The position numbers and the translations under genes are program-made. From an uncultured Lachnospiraceae bacterium (GTDB lineage Bacteria; Bacillota; Clostridia; Lachnospirales; Lachnospiraceae): DNA of 15,174 nucleotides. A model generated the notes under the pieces. That model was given only the letters and a program-made list of their open reading frames with translations, made no database searches and had not been told where the DNA came from. Numbering within the stretch: the stretch's first letter is position 1; each line of letters opens with the position of its first letter. Location: positions 1 to 15,174 of the forward strand of contig CAJUIM010000092.1 in assembly GCA_910586275.1 (NCBI GenBank), written 5' to 3'. This document shows positions 6,228-13,407 of this stretch, piece after piece.

Positions 6228-7457
6228 ATGAAAGGAAATATTGTTGTTGGACAGTCTGGCGGCCCTACAGCCGTAATCAATTCTTCCGTAGCCGGCGTAT
6301 ATGCAGCAGCCAAGAAGCTGGGCGTGAAGAAAGTATATGGCATGGTACATGGTATTCAGGGATTTCTGCAGGACAATCTGTGTGATTTGGACGAGTATCT
6401 GGCTGACGAGACAGGGATTGAACTGCTGAAGAGAACCCCTTCTGCTTTTTTAGGCTCCTGCCGTTTTAAGATGCCTAAGATTGAGGGGAACGAAGAAGTA
6501 TATGAAAAAGTATTTGAAATCATGGAAAAGCACGATATTGAATGTCTGTTCTACGCAGGGGGCAATGATTCCATGGATACCGTAAAAATGCTTTCCGACT
6601 ATGCGGCGGCACACAATAAGCCGCAGAGGTTCATGGGAGTTCCTAAGACCATTGACAACGATCTTCCGATTACCGATCATTGTCCGGGTTATGGTTCCGC
6701 GGCGAAATATATTGCGGCCAGCCTGAAAGAAGTAATCCGTGACAACGAGTCTTTCGGCGTGGAGAAACCTACGGTATGTATCGTTGAGATTATGGGACGT
6801 AATGCAGGATGGCTGACCGCGGCAGCGGCTTTGGCAAAAGGAGAAGACTGCAGCGGCGTGGATGCTATTTATCTGCCGGAAAGAACTTTTGACATGGAAG
6901 CTTTCATGGCAAAAGTAAAGCATTTGTCGGAGACGAAATCTTCCGTTGTCATTGCGGTTTCCGAGGGCATTAAGATTGCGGACGGACGTTATGTATGCGA
7001 ATTGGCAAACGAAAATGTGGCTGTGGATGCTTTCGGCCATAAGCAGATGTCCGGTACGGCTGCTTATCTTGCAGCGGAGATTGCAAAAGAAACAGGCCTG
7101 AAGACCCGTGCCATTGAGTTTGCTACTCTGCAGCGTGCGGCGACTCATCTTGCTTCCCTGACGGATATCAATGAAGCGTTCCAGGTAGGCCACGATGCAG
7201 TGATGGCAGCAGAGGAAGGCAAGACGGGAATGATGATTACGCTGGACAGAAACGGCGATGCGCCTTATCAGTGCGGGACAAGTGCCTATGACATTCATGC
7301 CATTGCAAATGTGGAGAGAGCGGTACCTTCCGAGTGGATTACCGAGGACGGATGCGGCCTGAATGAAGGTTATGAAAAATATGCCCGCCCGTTGATTATG
7401 GGAGAACTGCAGCCGCTGTTCATAAACGGCCTGCCGAGACATTTGGTAAGGAAATAG
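6228..7457 (+). CDS. 6-phosphofructokinase, probably pyrophosphate-dependent
   Basis: A 409-residue glycolytic enzyme that phosphorylates fructose 6-phosphate to the 1,6-bisphosphate. Motifs in order: GQSGGPTAVINSS (8-20), YAGGNDSMDT (109-118), PKTIDND (139-145), GYGSAAKY (154-161) and MGRNAG (189-194). In this superfamily the residue after the GGD motif and the residue before TIDND predict the donor: Gly and Gly for ATP, Asp and Lys for pyrophosphate. Here they are Asp114 and Lys140, so pyrophosphate is predicted. The catalytic Asp143 is present; the position of the usual Mg-binding Asp of GGD is Asn113. The start is set by AGGAGAGG at 6215-6222; an ATG at 6174 lacks support. It is a single-gene unit between its own promoter and a terminator. 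ATP or mixed use cannot be excluded from sequence alone. Confidence 0.88.
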   Translation: MKGNIVVGQSGGPTAVINSSVAGVYAAAKKLGVKKVYGMVHGIQGFLQDNLCDLDEYLADETGIELLKRTPSAFLGSCRFKMPKIEGNEEVYEKVFEIMEKHDIECLFYAGGNDSMDTVKMLSDYAAAHNKPQRFMGVPKTIDNDLPITDHCPGYGSAAKYIAASLKEVIRDNESFGVEKPTVCIVEIMGRNAGWLTAAAALAKGEDCSGVDAIYLPERTFDMEAFMAKVKHLSETKSSVVIAVSEGIKIADGRYVCELANENVAVDAFGHKQMSGTAAYLAAEIAKETGLKTRAIEFATLQRAATHLASLTDINEAFQVGHDAVMAAEEGKTGMMITLDRNGDAPYQCGTSAYDIHAIANVERAVPSEWITEDGCGLNEGYEKYARPLIMGELQPLFINGLPRHLVRK

Positions 7458-7532
7458 CATGAAAAGTGCTTCTGACCGTTTGCAGTAAAGGCTGCTTTGC
7501 GGAGAAGTGATTGAAAAGAATAAGAGATGGGG

Positions 7533-7572
7533 AAGCCTGCCCGGGTACGGTAAGTACTTGGGCAGGCTTTTT
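7533..7572 (+). terminator. Intrinsic terminator after phosphofructokinase
   Basis: AAGCCTGCCC (7533-7542) pairs perfectly with GGGCAGGCTT (7560-7569); the 17-base interval can partly pair through GTAC (7545-7548) and GTAC (7554-7557). TTTTT at 7568-7572 follows. It separates glycolysis from the dipicolinate operon. Confidence 0.85.
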
Positions 7573-7688
7573 GGCCGTATTGCGAGAAAAGTCGGGAAAT
7601 ACAGGCACAAATAAGCTTATCCCCAATATTATAATTGATATACAGCGTTGTCGGAACAGACAGATAAGCGGAAGGTGTGTAGAAAATA

Positions 7689-8522
7689 ATGGCAGAATAT
7701 GATATCGGGGTAATCGGCGGAGATAAACGCATTGCTTATATGGTTCCTTTTTTCAGGGAAATGGGCTATCGTGTAATTGGTTATAAAATAAGCCTTATCA
7801 ACGGTAAGGCAGCGGAAACGGACGGCACGGCGGAGTCGCTGAAACAGGCGGTGGAGTCCGCAGAGATCATTGTGGGCGGGATACCTATGGAAAAGAAAGG
7901 CATCGTGCATATAAGAGAACTGTCCAGACATCTGCGGAAGCATCATAAAGTATTCGGAGGCATCCTGCCGGAAGCATTCCGCCAGGAGTGCGACGAAAGA
8001 GGGATATGTTGTTATGATTATATGAAGGATGAAAGCATTGCCATCTTCAATGCGGTAGCTACCGCCGAAGGGGCAATCCTTGAGGCACTGCTTCATAAAG
8101 ACACAAACATACACAAAAGCAATACGCTTGTTTTAGGATACGGAAGGTGCGGGACGGTACTGGCGCAGAAGCTGAAGAATCTGTCTGCTTATGTCACCGT
8201 CTGCGGCGGCAGCCCAACGGAACTGGCGAAGGCGGAAGCAGTCGGGACAGAGACGCTGCCTCTGTGCAGGCTGGAGGAAAGAGCCGGGGAATATGAGTAT
8301 ATTTACAATACTATTCCGGCTCTTGTGCTGGAAGAAGGAATACTGGGGAAATTACCGCAGGATGCCCTTATTATAGACATCGCGTCAGGAAAAGGCGGCG
8401 TGGACTATCAGGCGGCGGAACGGTTGGGGATAAACGCGCTGCACTGTCTGGGCCTGCCCGGAAAGTATGCGGGAAAGATATCGGCTAAAAAACTGACGGA
8501 ATATGTACGGAATAAGCTTTGA
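7689..8522 (+). CDS. dpaA: Dipicolinate synthase subunit A
   Basis: A 277-residue subunit of dipicolinate synthase (SpoVFA), which with DpaB converts dihydrodipicolinate, or its hydroxylated precursor, to dipicolinic acid in the mother cell; calcium dipicolinate then loads the spore core and gives heat resistance. Seen: the N-terminal block YDIGVIGGDKRIAYMV (4-19), a Rossmann dinucleotide motif LGYGRCGT (149-156), YNTIPALVL (206-214), DIASGKGGVD (230-239) and LGLPGKYAGK (254-263), all family hallmarks. The length is close to the usual 290-300 residues. The start has GGAAGGTG at about 7670-7677. DpaB follows after 82 bp. In Bacillus the genes are under sigma-K; I could not find a convincing sporulation promoter upstream, only a TATAAT at 7630-7635 without a -35. 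Confidence 0.93.
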   Translation: MAEYDIGVIGGDKRIAYMVPFFREMGYRVIGYKISLINGKAAETDGTAESLKQAVESAEIIVGGIPMEKKGIVHIRELSRHLRKHHKVFGGILPEAFRQECDERGICCYDYMKDESIAIFNAVATAEGAILEALLHKDTNIHKSNTLVLGYGRCGTVLAQKLKNLSAYVTVCGGSPTELAKAEAVGTETLPLCRLEERAGEYEYIYNTIPALVLEEGILGKLPQDALIIDIASGKGGVDYQAAERLGINALHCLGLPGKYAGKISAKKLTEYVRNKL

Positions 8523-8604
8523 CGAGATATAAAACAAAACGGAAGTGCAGCAGAGGCAGAATGAAATGCGGAACGGAATATAGAATAGAAAGGCAGGTTT
8601 TCCC

Positions 8605-9189
8605 ATGGAACTGAAAGGTAAGAAAATTGGAATAGCGATGAGCGGTTCCTTCTGCACATTCGATAAAATTTTTAAGGAAATGGAGCATCTGGCGGAAGCC
8701 GGGGCTGAGATATATCCGATCTTTTCCGATGCGGCAAAAATGATTAAAAGCCGGTTCGGCACACCGGAGGAATATAGGGAACGGGCGGAAAAGATTGCGG
8801 GCAGAACGCCCGTCACAAGCATCGAAGGGGCGGAGCCGATAGGCCCAAAGGGATATTTGGATCTGCTGGCAATTGTTCCCTGCACCGGAAATACGGCGGC
8901 AAAGCTGGCGAACGGAATTACGGACAGCCCGGTACTGATGGCGTCCAAGGCTCATCTGAGGAACAATAAACCATTGGTAATCTTTATCTCCACCAATGAC
9001 GGGCTGGGCATGAACCTGAAAAATATCGGGCTGCTGCTGAATACAAAAAATATTTACTTTGTGCCCTTCGGCCAGGACGACTGGGAAAAAAAGCCGAATT
9101 CATTGGTGGCGCATGCGGACCGGCTGCTTCCCACCTTGGAGATGGCATTGGATCATAAGCAGATACAGCCGCTGTTGGAATGTGTATGA
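8605..9189 (+). CDS. dpaB: Dipicolinate synthase subunit B
   Basis: A 194-residue flavoprotein-fold subunit of dipicolinate synthase (SpoVFB), the partner of DpaA in spore dipicolinic acid synthesis. Seen: KKIGIAMSGSFCTFDKIF (6-23), PIFSDAA (38-44), PIGPKGYLDLLAIVPCTGNT (78-97) and AAKLANGITDSPVLMASKAHLR (98-119), the phosphate-binding loop and conserved helix of the family, ending with NIYFVPFGQDD. The length matches the usual 200 residues. AAAGG at 8589-8593 precedes the ATG. It is in one operon with dpaA. Its stop codon overlaps an ATG of a small open frame that runs to asnB, and no terminator separates it from asnB. Confidence 0.93.
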   Translation: MELKGKKIGIAMSGSFCTFDKIFKEMEHLAEAGAEIYPIFSDAAKMIKSRFGTPEEYRERAEKIAGRTPVTSIEGAEPIGPKGYLDLLAIVPCTGNTAAKLANGITDSPVLMASKAHLRNNKPLVIFISTNDGLGMNLKNIGLLLNTKNIYFVPFGQDDWEKKPNSLVAHADRLLPTLEMALDHKQIQPLLECV

Positions 9190-9365
9190 TGATTGCTTTT
9201 CTTAAAAGACATGTCATGGTCCGGCGGAAACTTGCGCAAAATAGAAAGGCACAGGGGGCTGCGCTGAAGGAATCTGCCCATATATTGCGCAAAGAGGGGC
9301 ATGCAGGCAAAGGGAATGAATTTTGTTTCGGAATGAATAAGGAGGTCGGATTATGTGCGGGATAG
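9186..9365 (+). CDS. Possible small basic protein between dpaB and asnB
   Basis: An open frame of 59 codons begins with ATG overlapping the dpaB stop (ATGA) and ends 13 bases inside asnB, filling the gap exactly. The peptide is strongly basic (MMIAFLKRHVMVRRKLAQNRK...), with no recognised domain or membrane segment. The ATGA overlap would allow coupled translation, but the ribosome site is poor and the end overlaps asnB. I consider it more likely a chance frame. Confidence 0.2.
   Translation: MMIAFLKRHVMVRRKLAQNRKAQGAALKESAHILRKEGHAGKGNEFCFGMNKEVGLCAG
9232..9292. repeat. Two TTGCGCAA palindromes 53 bp apart
   Basis: The 8-bp palindrome TTGCGCAA occurs at 9232-9239 and 9285-9292, both followed by A-rich sequence, in the 163-bp gap before asnB. 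The 53-bp phase is about five helical turns. It could be a regulator site for asnB; no protein is suggested by the sequence. Confidence 0.3.
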
Positions 9366-11203
9366 CAGGTTTCTTTGATGCAAAAGCAGACTATACGGCG
9401 GCCAGGGAGAAATGGCAGGAGGTACTGAGGGAGATGAACCGGAGCCAGAAGCACCGGGGGCCTGACGAAGACGGGATATATCTGCGCAAAAACTGCGGGC
9501 TGGCACACGTCAGGCTGTCCATCATTGATCTCTCGGCCGGACAGCAGCCTATGGTACGGCAGTCCGGAGGGCAGGAATGGGCAATTGTCTACAACGGGGA
9601 AATTTATAATATGAAGCAGCTTAGGAAGGAACTGCAGGAAGAAGGGATATCGTTTTCCACAAACAGCGATACCGAAGTGATATTGGCAGGCTGCATGGAA
9701 CACGGAACCGATTTTGTGAAACGGCTGAACGGTATTTTTGCCTTTGCCCTTTGGGACGGTGGGAAGCAGAAGCTGTATCTGTTCCGTGACCGGCTGGGAG
9801 TGAAGCCTTGTTTTTATGCAAGACGGGGAAGCGAAGTTATTTTTTCTTCGGAAATCAAAGGAATTCTGCGTTACCCGGGGATGGAAGCGCGGGTGGATAA
9901 AGAGGGGCTGTGCGAGGTACTGGGGCTGGGGCCGGCAAAGACATACGGCAAGGGAGTTTTTCAGGGGGTGCAGGAGGTACTGCCGGGATGCTATGCGGAA
10001 TGTGACGGCGGAGAGGTGAAGGAGCATTGTTATTGGAAGCTGGAGAGCCGCCCTCATGAAGACAGCTGGGAAGAGACGGCGGAGAAGATGCAATATCTGA
10101 CGGAGGATGCGGTGCGGATGCAGATGCTGTCGGATGTGCCCATCTGCACGTTTCTGTCCGGCGGCGTGGACAGCAGCTTGGTAACGGCTATCTGCAGCAG
10201 GGAACTGAAAAAGCAGGGCAAGGTATTGGATACCTATTCCTTTGACTTTAAGGATAACGAAATAAACTTCAAGGCAAATGCATTCCAGCCTTCACAGGAT
10301 AGGCCCTGGGTGGACCGGGTAAAAGAATATGCGGGGACAAATCATCGTTATCTGGAGTGCAGGAACGAAGAACTGTATGAATATCTGTTCGAAGCGGTGG
10401 AAGCCAGGGATCTGCCTTGCATGGCGGATGTGGAGTCTTCCATGCTGTACTTCTGCAGAAAAGTGGCAAAGCGGCATAAGGTCACGCTGACCGGTGAATG
10501 TGCGGATGAAATTTTCGGCGGATATCCGTGGTTTCATAAAAAGGAATGCTTTGCGGCGGATACTTTTCCTTGGTCCATGGATTTCGGGCCGCGGACCATG
10601 CTGCTGAAAGATGAGGTGGAGCGGGAGCTGCCTTTAGAGGCCTATGCGAAAGAGGCTTATTATAAAACAATAGCGGAGACTCCCGTGCTGGAAGGAGAAA
10701 GCCGGGAGGAAAGGCGGCGCAGGGAAATATCCTACCTAAATCTTAGGTGGTTTATGCAGACATTGCTGGATCGGATGGACCGCACCAGTATGCATGTGGG
10801 GCTGGAAGCAAGGGTGCCTTTTGCTGACCACCGTATTGTGGAGTATGCCTGGAATGTGCCTTGGGATATGAAATGCCATAAGGGGGTCGTCAAGGGGCTG
10901 CTCCGGGCGGCGGGGAAAGAGTATCTGCCGGAGGAGATACTTTACAGAAAGAAAAGCCCGTATCCGAAAACCTACGATCCGGCTTACGAACGGCTGGTCA
11001 GGAGGAAGATGCTGGAAGTGACAGAGGACGGCAATGCACCGATAAATGCGCTGATTGACGGAAAGAAGGTAAGGAAATTCATGGAACGGCCTTCGGATTA
11101 TGCCAGGCCGTTTTACGGGCAGCTGATGGCAGGGCCGCAGCTGCTGGCTTATCTGCTGCAGATCAATGACTGGCTTGGGAAGTATCGGATTCGGTTGGTA
11201 TAG
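9353..11203 (+). CDS. asnB: Asparagine synthase (glutamine-hydrolysing)
   Basis: A 616-residue enzyme that makes asparagine from aspartate, ATP and glutamine. The N-terminal class II glutaminase domain starts with the catalytic Cys2 (MCGIAGFFD) and has HRGPDEDG (34-41), RLSIIDL (54-60), VYNGEIYN (79-86) and FRDRLGVKP (144-152). The synthetase domain has the PP-loop SGGVDSS (269-275) and GECADEIFGGYPWF (381-394), then RMDRTSMHVGLEARVPFADH. The length is near the usual 610-630. GGAGG at 9341-9345 sets the start. It probably shares the dpaAB transcript, since no terminator lies between; Bacillus also has a sporulation-linked paralogue, AsnO, so a sporulation role is possible but unproven. A perfect 15-bp inverted repeat follows 30 bp downstream of its stop. 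Confidence 0.95.
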   Translation: MCGIAGFFDAKADYTAAREKWQEVLREMNRSQKHRGPDEDGIYLRKNCGLAHVRLSIIDLSAGQQPMVRQSGGQEWAIVYNGEIYNMKQLRKELQEEGISFSTNSDTEVILAGCMEHGTDFVKRLNGIFAFALWDGGKQKLYLFRDRLGVKPCFYARRGSEVIFSSEIKGILRYPGMEARVDKEGLCEVLGLGPAKTYGKGVFQGVQEVLPGCYAECDGGEVKEHCYWKLESRPHEDSWEETAEKMQYLTEDAVRMQMLSDVPICTFLSGGVDSSLVTAICSRELKKQGKVLDTYSFDFKDNEINFKANAFQPSQDRPWVDRVKEYAGTNHRYLECRNEELYEYLFEAVEARDLPCMADVESSMLYFCRKVAKRHKVTLTGECADEIFGGYPWFHKKECFAADTFPWSMDFGPRTMLLKDEVERELPLEAYAKEAYYKTIAETPVLEGESREERRRREISYLNLRWFMQTLLDRMDRTSMHVGLEARVPFADHRIVEYAWNVPWDMKCHKGVVKGLLRAAGKEYLPEEILYRKKSPYPKTYDPAYERLVRRKMLEVTEDGNAPINALIDGKKVRKFMERPSDYARPFYGQLMAGPQLLAYLLQINDWLGKYRIRLV

Positions 11204-11233
11204 GCGAAGGAAACGGATACCTTCGAAAAACGC

Positions 11234-11270
11234 CGGCGCTAAGGCACTGTATTTTAGTGCCTTAGCGCCG
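11234..11270. repeat. Perfect 15-bp inverted repeat after asnB
   Basis: CGGCGCTAAGGCACT (11234-11248), loop GTATTTT, AGTGCCTTAGCGCCG (11256-11270). The stem is very stable, but the next bases are CCGCG, not T, so it is not a standard intrinsic terminator. It could protect the 3' end of asnB mRNA, terminate weakly, or be a copy of an interspersed palindrome. Confidence 0.7.
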
Positions 11271-11418
11271 CCGCGTTTGCCGCAGAGCGAGAGCGTGTCC
11301 GAATAAAAACAGAATTCCTGATGCCGGCTGCGGTTTCAGTGAATGGCATTGTGGGAGACAGGGGCCGTTTCTGCCTGTGAAGTTTTTGGACAGGCATGCG
11401 GCATTTGGGGCATGGATT

Positions 11419-11441
11419 GCGGCAGGTTAGGGATGTGCCGC
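11419..11441. promoter_or_regulatory. Inverted repeat abutting the LytTR promoter
   Basis: GCGGCA (11419-11424) and TGCCGC (11436-11441), 11 bases apart, end exactly at the -35 hexamer. The position suits an operator, possibly for the LytTR protein itself, although the arms do not form the direct repeats usual for LytTR proteins. Confidence 0.3.
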
Positions 11442-11470
11442 TTGCCTGCGGAAAAGAGATTTGATATAGT
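11442..11470 (+). promoter_or_regulatory. Extended -10 promoter of the LytTR-DUF3021-ABC operon
   Basis: TTGCCT (11442-11447), a 17-bp spacer and TATAGT (11465-11470) preceded by TGA. The layout is nearly identical to the small RNA promoter at 4654-4682. The start is expected near 11477, 40 bases before the TTG start codon. Confidence 0.6.
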
Positions 11471-11501
11471 TTAGGGTATCTTGGGAGGACGATTGCGGCG
11501 G

Positions 11502-11511
11502 AAAGGAGGGG
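11502..11511 (+). promoter_or_regulatory. Ribosome binding site deciding the LytTR start
   Basis: AAAGGAGGGG ends five bases before TTG 11517. An ATG at 11513 is in another frame and too close. The site contains AGGGGAAT (11507-11514), an 8-base complement to the C-rich loop region of the small RNA candidate. Confidence 0.6.
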
Positions 11512-11516
11512 AATGT

Positions 11517-11957
11517 TTGAAGATAGTGATTCGGACTGGGGAAGACGTGGAGGATATGGAGGTAGTCATTGCCTGCCGGGCAATGACTCCGGAACTGGAA
11601 AAGGTAATTGCTACGCTGCGGATGCTGGATCGGCAGGTGACGGCCAGAAGGAACGGAGAGATATTTCTGCTGGACGCATCGGATATTTTATATGCGGATA
11701 CCGTGGACAAGAAAACTTTTGTTTATACATCCGGGCAGGTATTCGAATCGGACTTAAGGCTCGGCGAATTGGAGCACCAGCTGGAGGCCATGGGTTTTCT
11801 GCGGGCGGGGAAGTCCTGCATTCTGAATATGAGGCATATCCGTTCCTTGAAGGCGGATTACGACAGGAGGATAAAGGTGACGATGGAAAATGGGGAACAG
11901 TTAGTGGTTTCCAGACAGTATGCACAGGAATTGAAAAGGCGATTGGGGGTGAGCTGA
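11517..11957 (+). CDS. LytTR-type DNA-binding transcriptional regulator
   Basis: A 146-residue regulator with no receiver domain. Residues 1-42 are a short N-terminal stretch (MKIVIRTGEDVEDMEVVIACR), and residues 43-144 a LytTR domain: GEIFLLDASDILYADTVDKKTFVYT, LGELEHQLEAMGFLRAGKSCILNMRHIRSLK and MENGEQLVVSRQYAQELKRRL, the usual beta-sheet DNA-binding fold. It starts with TTG, supported by AAAGGAGGGG. The DUF3021 gene begins three bases after its stop. Stand-alone LytTR regulators next to a small membrane protein are known from streptococcal LytTR systems such as HdrRM and BrsRM, where the membrane protein inhibits the regulator; by analogy this protein should activate its own operon. Its targets beyond this are unknown. 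Confidence 0.9.
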   Translation: MKIVIRTGEDVEDMEVVIACRAMTPELEKVIATLRMLDRQVTARRNGEIFLLDASDILYADTVDKKTFVYTSGQVFESDLRLGELEHQLEAMGFLRAGKSCILNMRHIRSLKADYDRRIKVTMENGEQLVVSRQYAQELKRRLGVS

Positions 11958-11960
11958 AGG

Positions 11961-12518
11961 ATGGAGGAGAGGAGAACCGTATTTGATTATCTGGCACGGG
12001 TGTTCGGAATGTTTGGGGGAATGGTGGCGTTGATGTCTGTTTTCTGCCTGCTGTTCGGGGAAAGTGCAAAGGGGATATCGACCATGTTCGCCTTGGGAGG
12101 CCAGGGGATTGCCGTCGGCACATTGGGACAGTATTTTCTCGTATCGGTTTTGACGGAACTGCTGCGTATTGCTTTTTTTACGGATATTTTTGTAAAGGAT
12201 AAGCCGATAGTATTCCGTACGGCAGGGATGGTGGGGTGTGAAATTATCGTTATTGTCTGCTTTATCTGCATGTTCGGATGGTTTCCGGTAAATATGTGGC
12301 AGCCTTGGGTGATGTTCTTTCTTTGCTTTCTTTTGTGCTTTGCCGTAAGCACTGCCGTGACGGCATGGAGGGAAAGAGCGGAAAACCGAAGGATGGAGAC
12401 GGCACTGCAGGAACTGAAGGAGAAAGGGAAAAGGGAAGGGAGAAATAACGGGGAAGCAAAGGGGGAAGCGGATGACGGGAAGGAGGCTGGCGCATGCCGG
12501 AAGGATGTATGGAGGTAA
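11961..12518 (+). CDS. DUF3021 membrane protein
   Basis: A 185-residue protein with four hydrophobic segments at about 12-33, 54-76, 86-106 and 112-134, followed by a charged tail (135-185) with a possible coiled coil (RERAENRRMETALQELKEK) and a Lys/Glu/Gly-rich end. The middle block GQGIAVGTLGQYFLVSVLTELLRIAFFTD (47-75) and CMFGWFPVNMW (103-113) are typical of DUF3021. Genes of this family usually sit directly after a LytTR gene, and it is the likely membrane inhibitor or sensor for that regulator. The start follows GGGGGTGA by about nine bases. It overlaps the ABC ATPase gene by 25 bases, pointing to translational coupling. The long hydrophilic tail beyond residue 160 looks poorly conserved. 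Confidence 0.88.
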   Translation: MEERRTVFDYLARVFGMFGGMVALMSVFCLLFGESAKGISTMFALGGQGIAVGTLGQYFLVSVLTELLRIAFFTDIFVKDKPIVFRTAGMVGCEIIVIVCFICMFGWFPVNMWQPWVMFFLCFLLCFAVSTAVTAWRERAENRRMETALQELKEKGKREGRNNGEAKGEADDGKEAGACRKDVWR

Positions 12519-13372
12519 GGGAAAAGGATTGGGATATTGTGCTGCAGAATGTTTCTATGCAGTTCGGTGAAAAAAAGGTATTGAAAGAGGTTAGCCTGCA
12601 TATTGAAAGGGGAGAGATCTTTGGCTTGCTTGGGCCTTCAGGCGCCGGGAAAACCACATTGATCAAGATTCTGACAGGGCAGGCGGCAAGGACGGGAGGA
12701 AGCGCATGTCTGTGGGGGAGGGACTGCGGGCAGCTTGGCAGGGAGGCGTATCGGAAAATCGGCATGATGCTGGACAATACAGGGCTGTATGAACGGCTAA
12801 GCTGTTATGACAATCTGAAACTGTTTGCGCAGATATACGGGATTCCCATGGAAAAGGCGGAGGATGGGCTGCAGGCGGTAGGGCTTTGGCAGGATAGGAA
12901 ACAGACAGTGGGGAAGCTTTCCAAAGGGATGCGGGGGCGGCTGGCTCTGGTGCGGGCAGTGATGCATGAGCCGCAGCTTTTGTTCTTGGATGAGCCTACC
13001 AGCGGACTGGATCCGGCTACCTCGGTCTGGATCCACAAATTAATCAAAAAGCAGCAGGGACAGGGAACGACCGTATTCCTTACCACCCACAATATGGAAG
13101 AGGCGGCAAAACTGTGCAGTCATGTGGCATTATTATCGGATGGAACTATCGTGGAATACGGTAAGCCGGAGGAAATATGCCGGAGACATGACAGGGAACG
13201 GCAGATTCGGATATTGCTTAAGGACGGGGAAAGGGTGCTGATGCGCAATGAGAGTACGCAGGCGGAGATGCTGAAGGACTATATGGCCCATGGGATGATA
13301 GAGACAATTCACTCCTTGGAGCCGGATTTGGAAACAGTGTTTTTGCAGCTGACAGGAAAGGAATGGAAGTAA
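12494..13372 (+). CDS. ABC transporter ATP-binding protein
   Basis: A 292-residue nucleotide-binding subunit. Walker A GPSGAGKT (47-54), signature LSKGM (142-146), Walker B LLFLDEPTSGLDP (162-174) and the switch histidine His199 (TTHNMEEA) are all present, so ATP hydrolysis is expected. At the Q-loop the usual glutamine is replaced: IGMMLDNTGLYERLS (89-103) has Asp94. The C-terminal 70 residues form an extension typical of drug or lantibiotic-type exporters. The start at 12494 has AAGGAGG upstream; ATG 12509 is a second option. It overlaps DUF3021 and pairs with the permease that follows. The substrate is unknown; peptides or antimicrobials are the usual guess for LytTR-linked transporters. 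Confidence 0.93.
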   Translation: MPEGCMEVREKDWDIVLQNVSMQFGEKKVLKEVSLHIERGEIFGLLGPSGAGKTTLIKILTGQAARTGGSACLWGRDCGQLGREAYRKIGMMLDNTGLYERLSCYDNLKLFAQIYGIPMEKAEDGLQAVGLWQDRKQTVGKLSKGMRGRLALVRAVMHEPQLLFLDEPTSGLDPATSVWIHKLIKKQQGQGTTVFLTTHNMEEAAKLCSHVALLSDGTIVEYGKPEEICRRHDRERQIRILLKDGERVLMRNESTQAEMLKDYMAHGMIETIHSLEPDLETVFLQLTGKEWK

Positions 13373-13407
13373 GCTGCGGGGTATCTGCAGAAAAAGGAGA
13401 GACGGAG

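Larger units (their letters stand above)
11204..11516. other. Intergenic region between asnB and the LytTR operon
   Basis: No coding frame is supported. Besides the large inverted repeat at 11234-11270, it holds the motif GAGCGTGTCCGA (11291-11302), a weak hairpin ACAGG (11358-11362)/CCTGT (11374-11378) with TTTTT four bases later, an inverted repeat at 11419-11441 and the promoter at 11442-11470. Confidence 0.5.

Noticed and set aside
7600..7688. Sporulation sigma-K, sigma-E or sigma-G promoter upstream of dpaA
   Set aside because: Partial matches such as TATACAG at 7639-7645 lack the right -35 at the right spacing, so no call is justified although such control is expected.
11513..11986. 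Alternative ATG-started frame over the LytTR gene
   Set aside because: It is a frame-shifted reading of the LytTR gene rich in Gly, Arg and Glu with no domain; the TTG frame encodes a complete LytTR domain.
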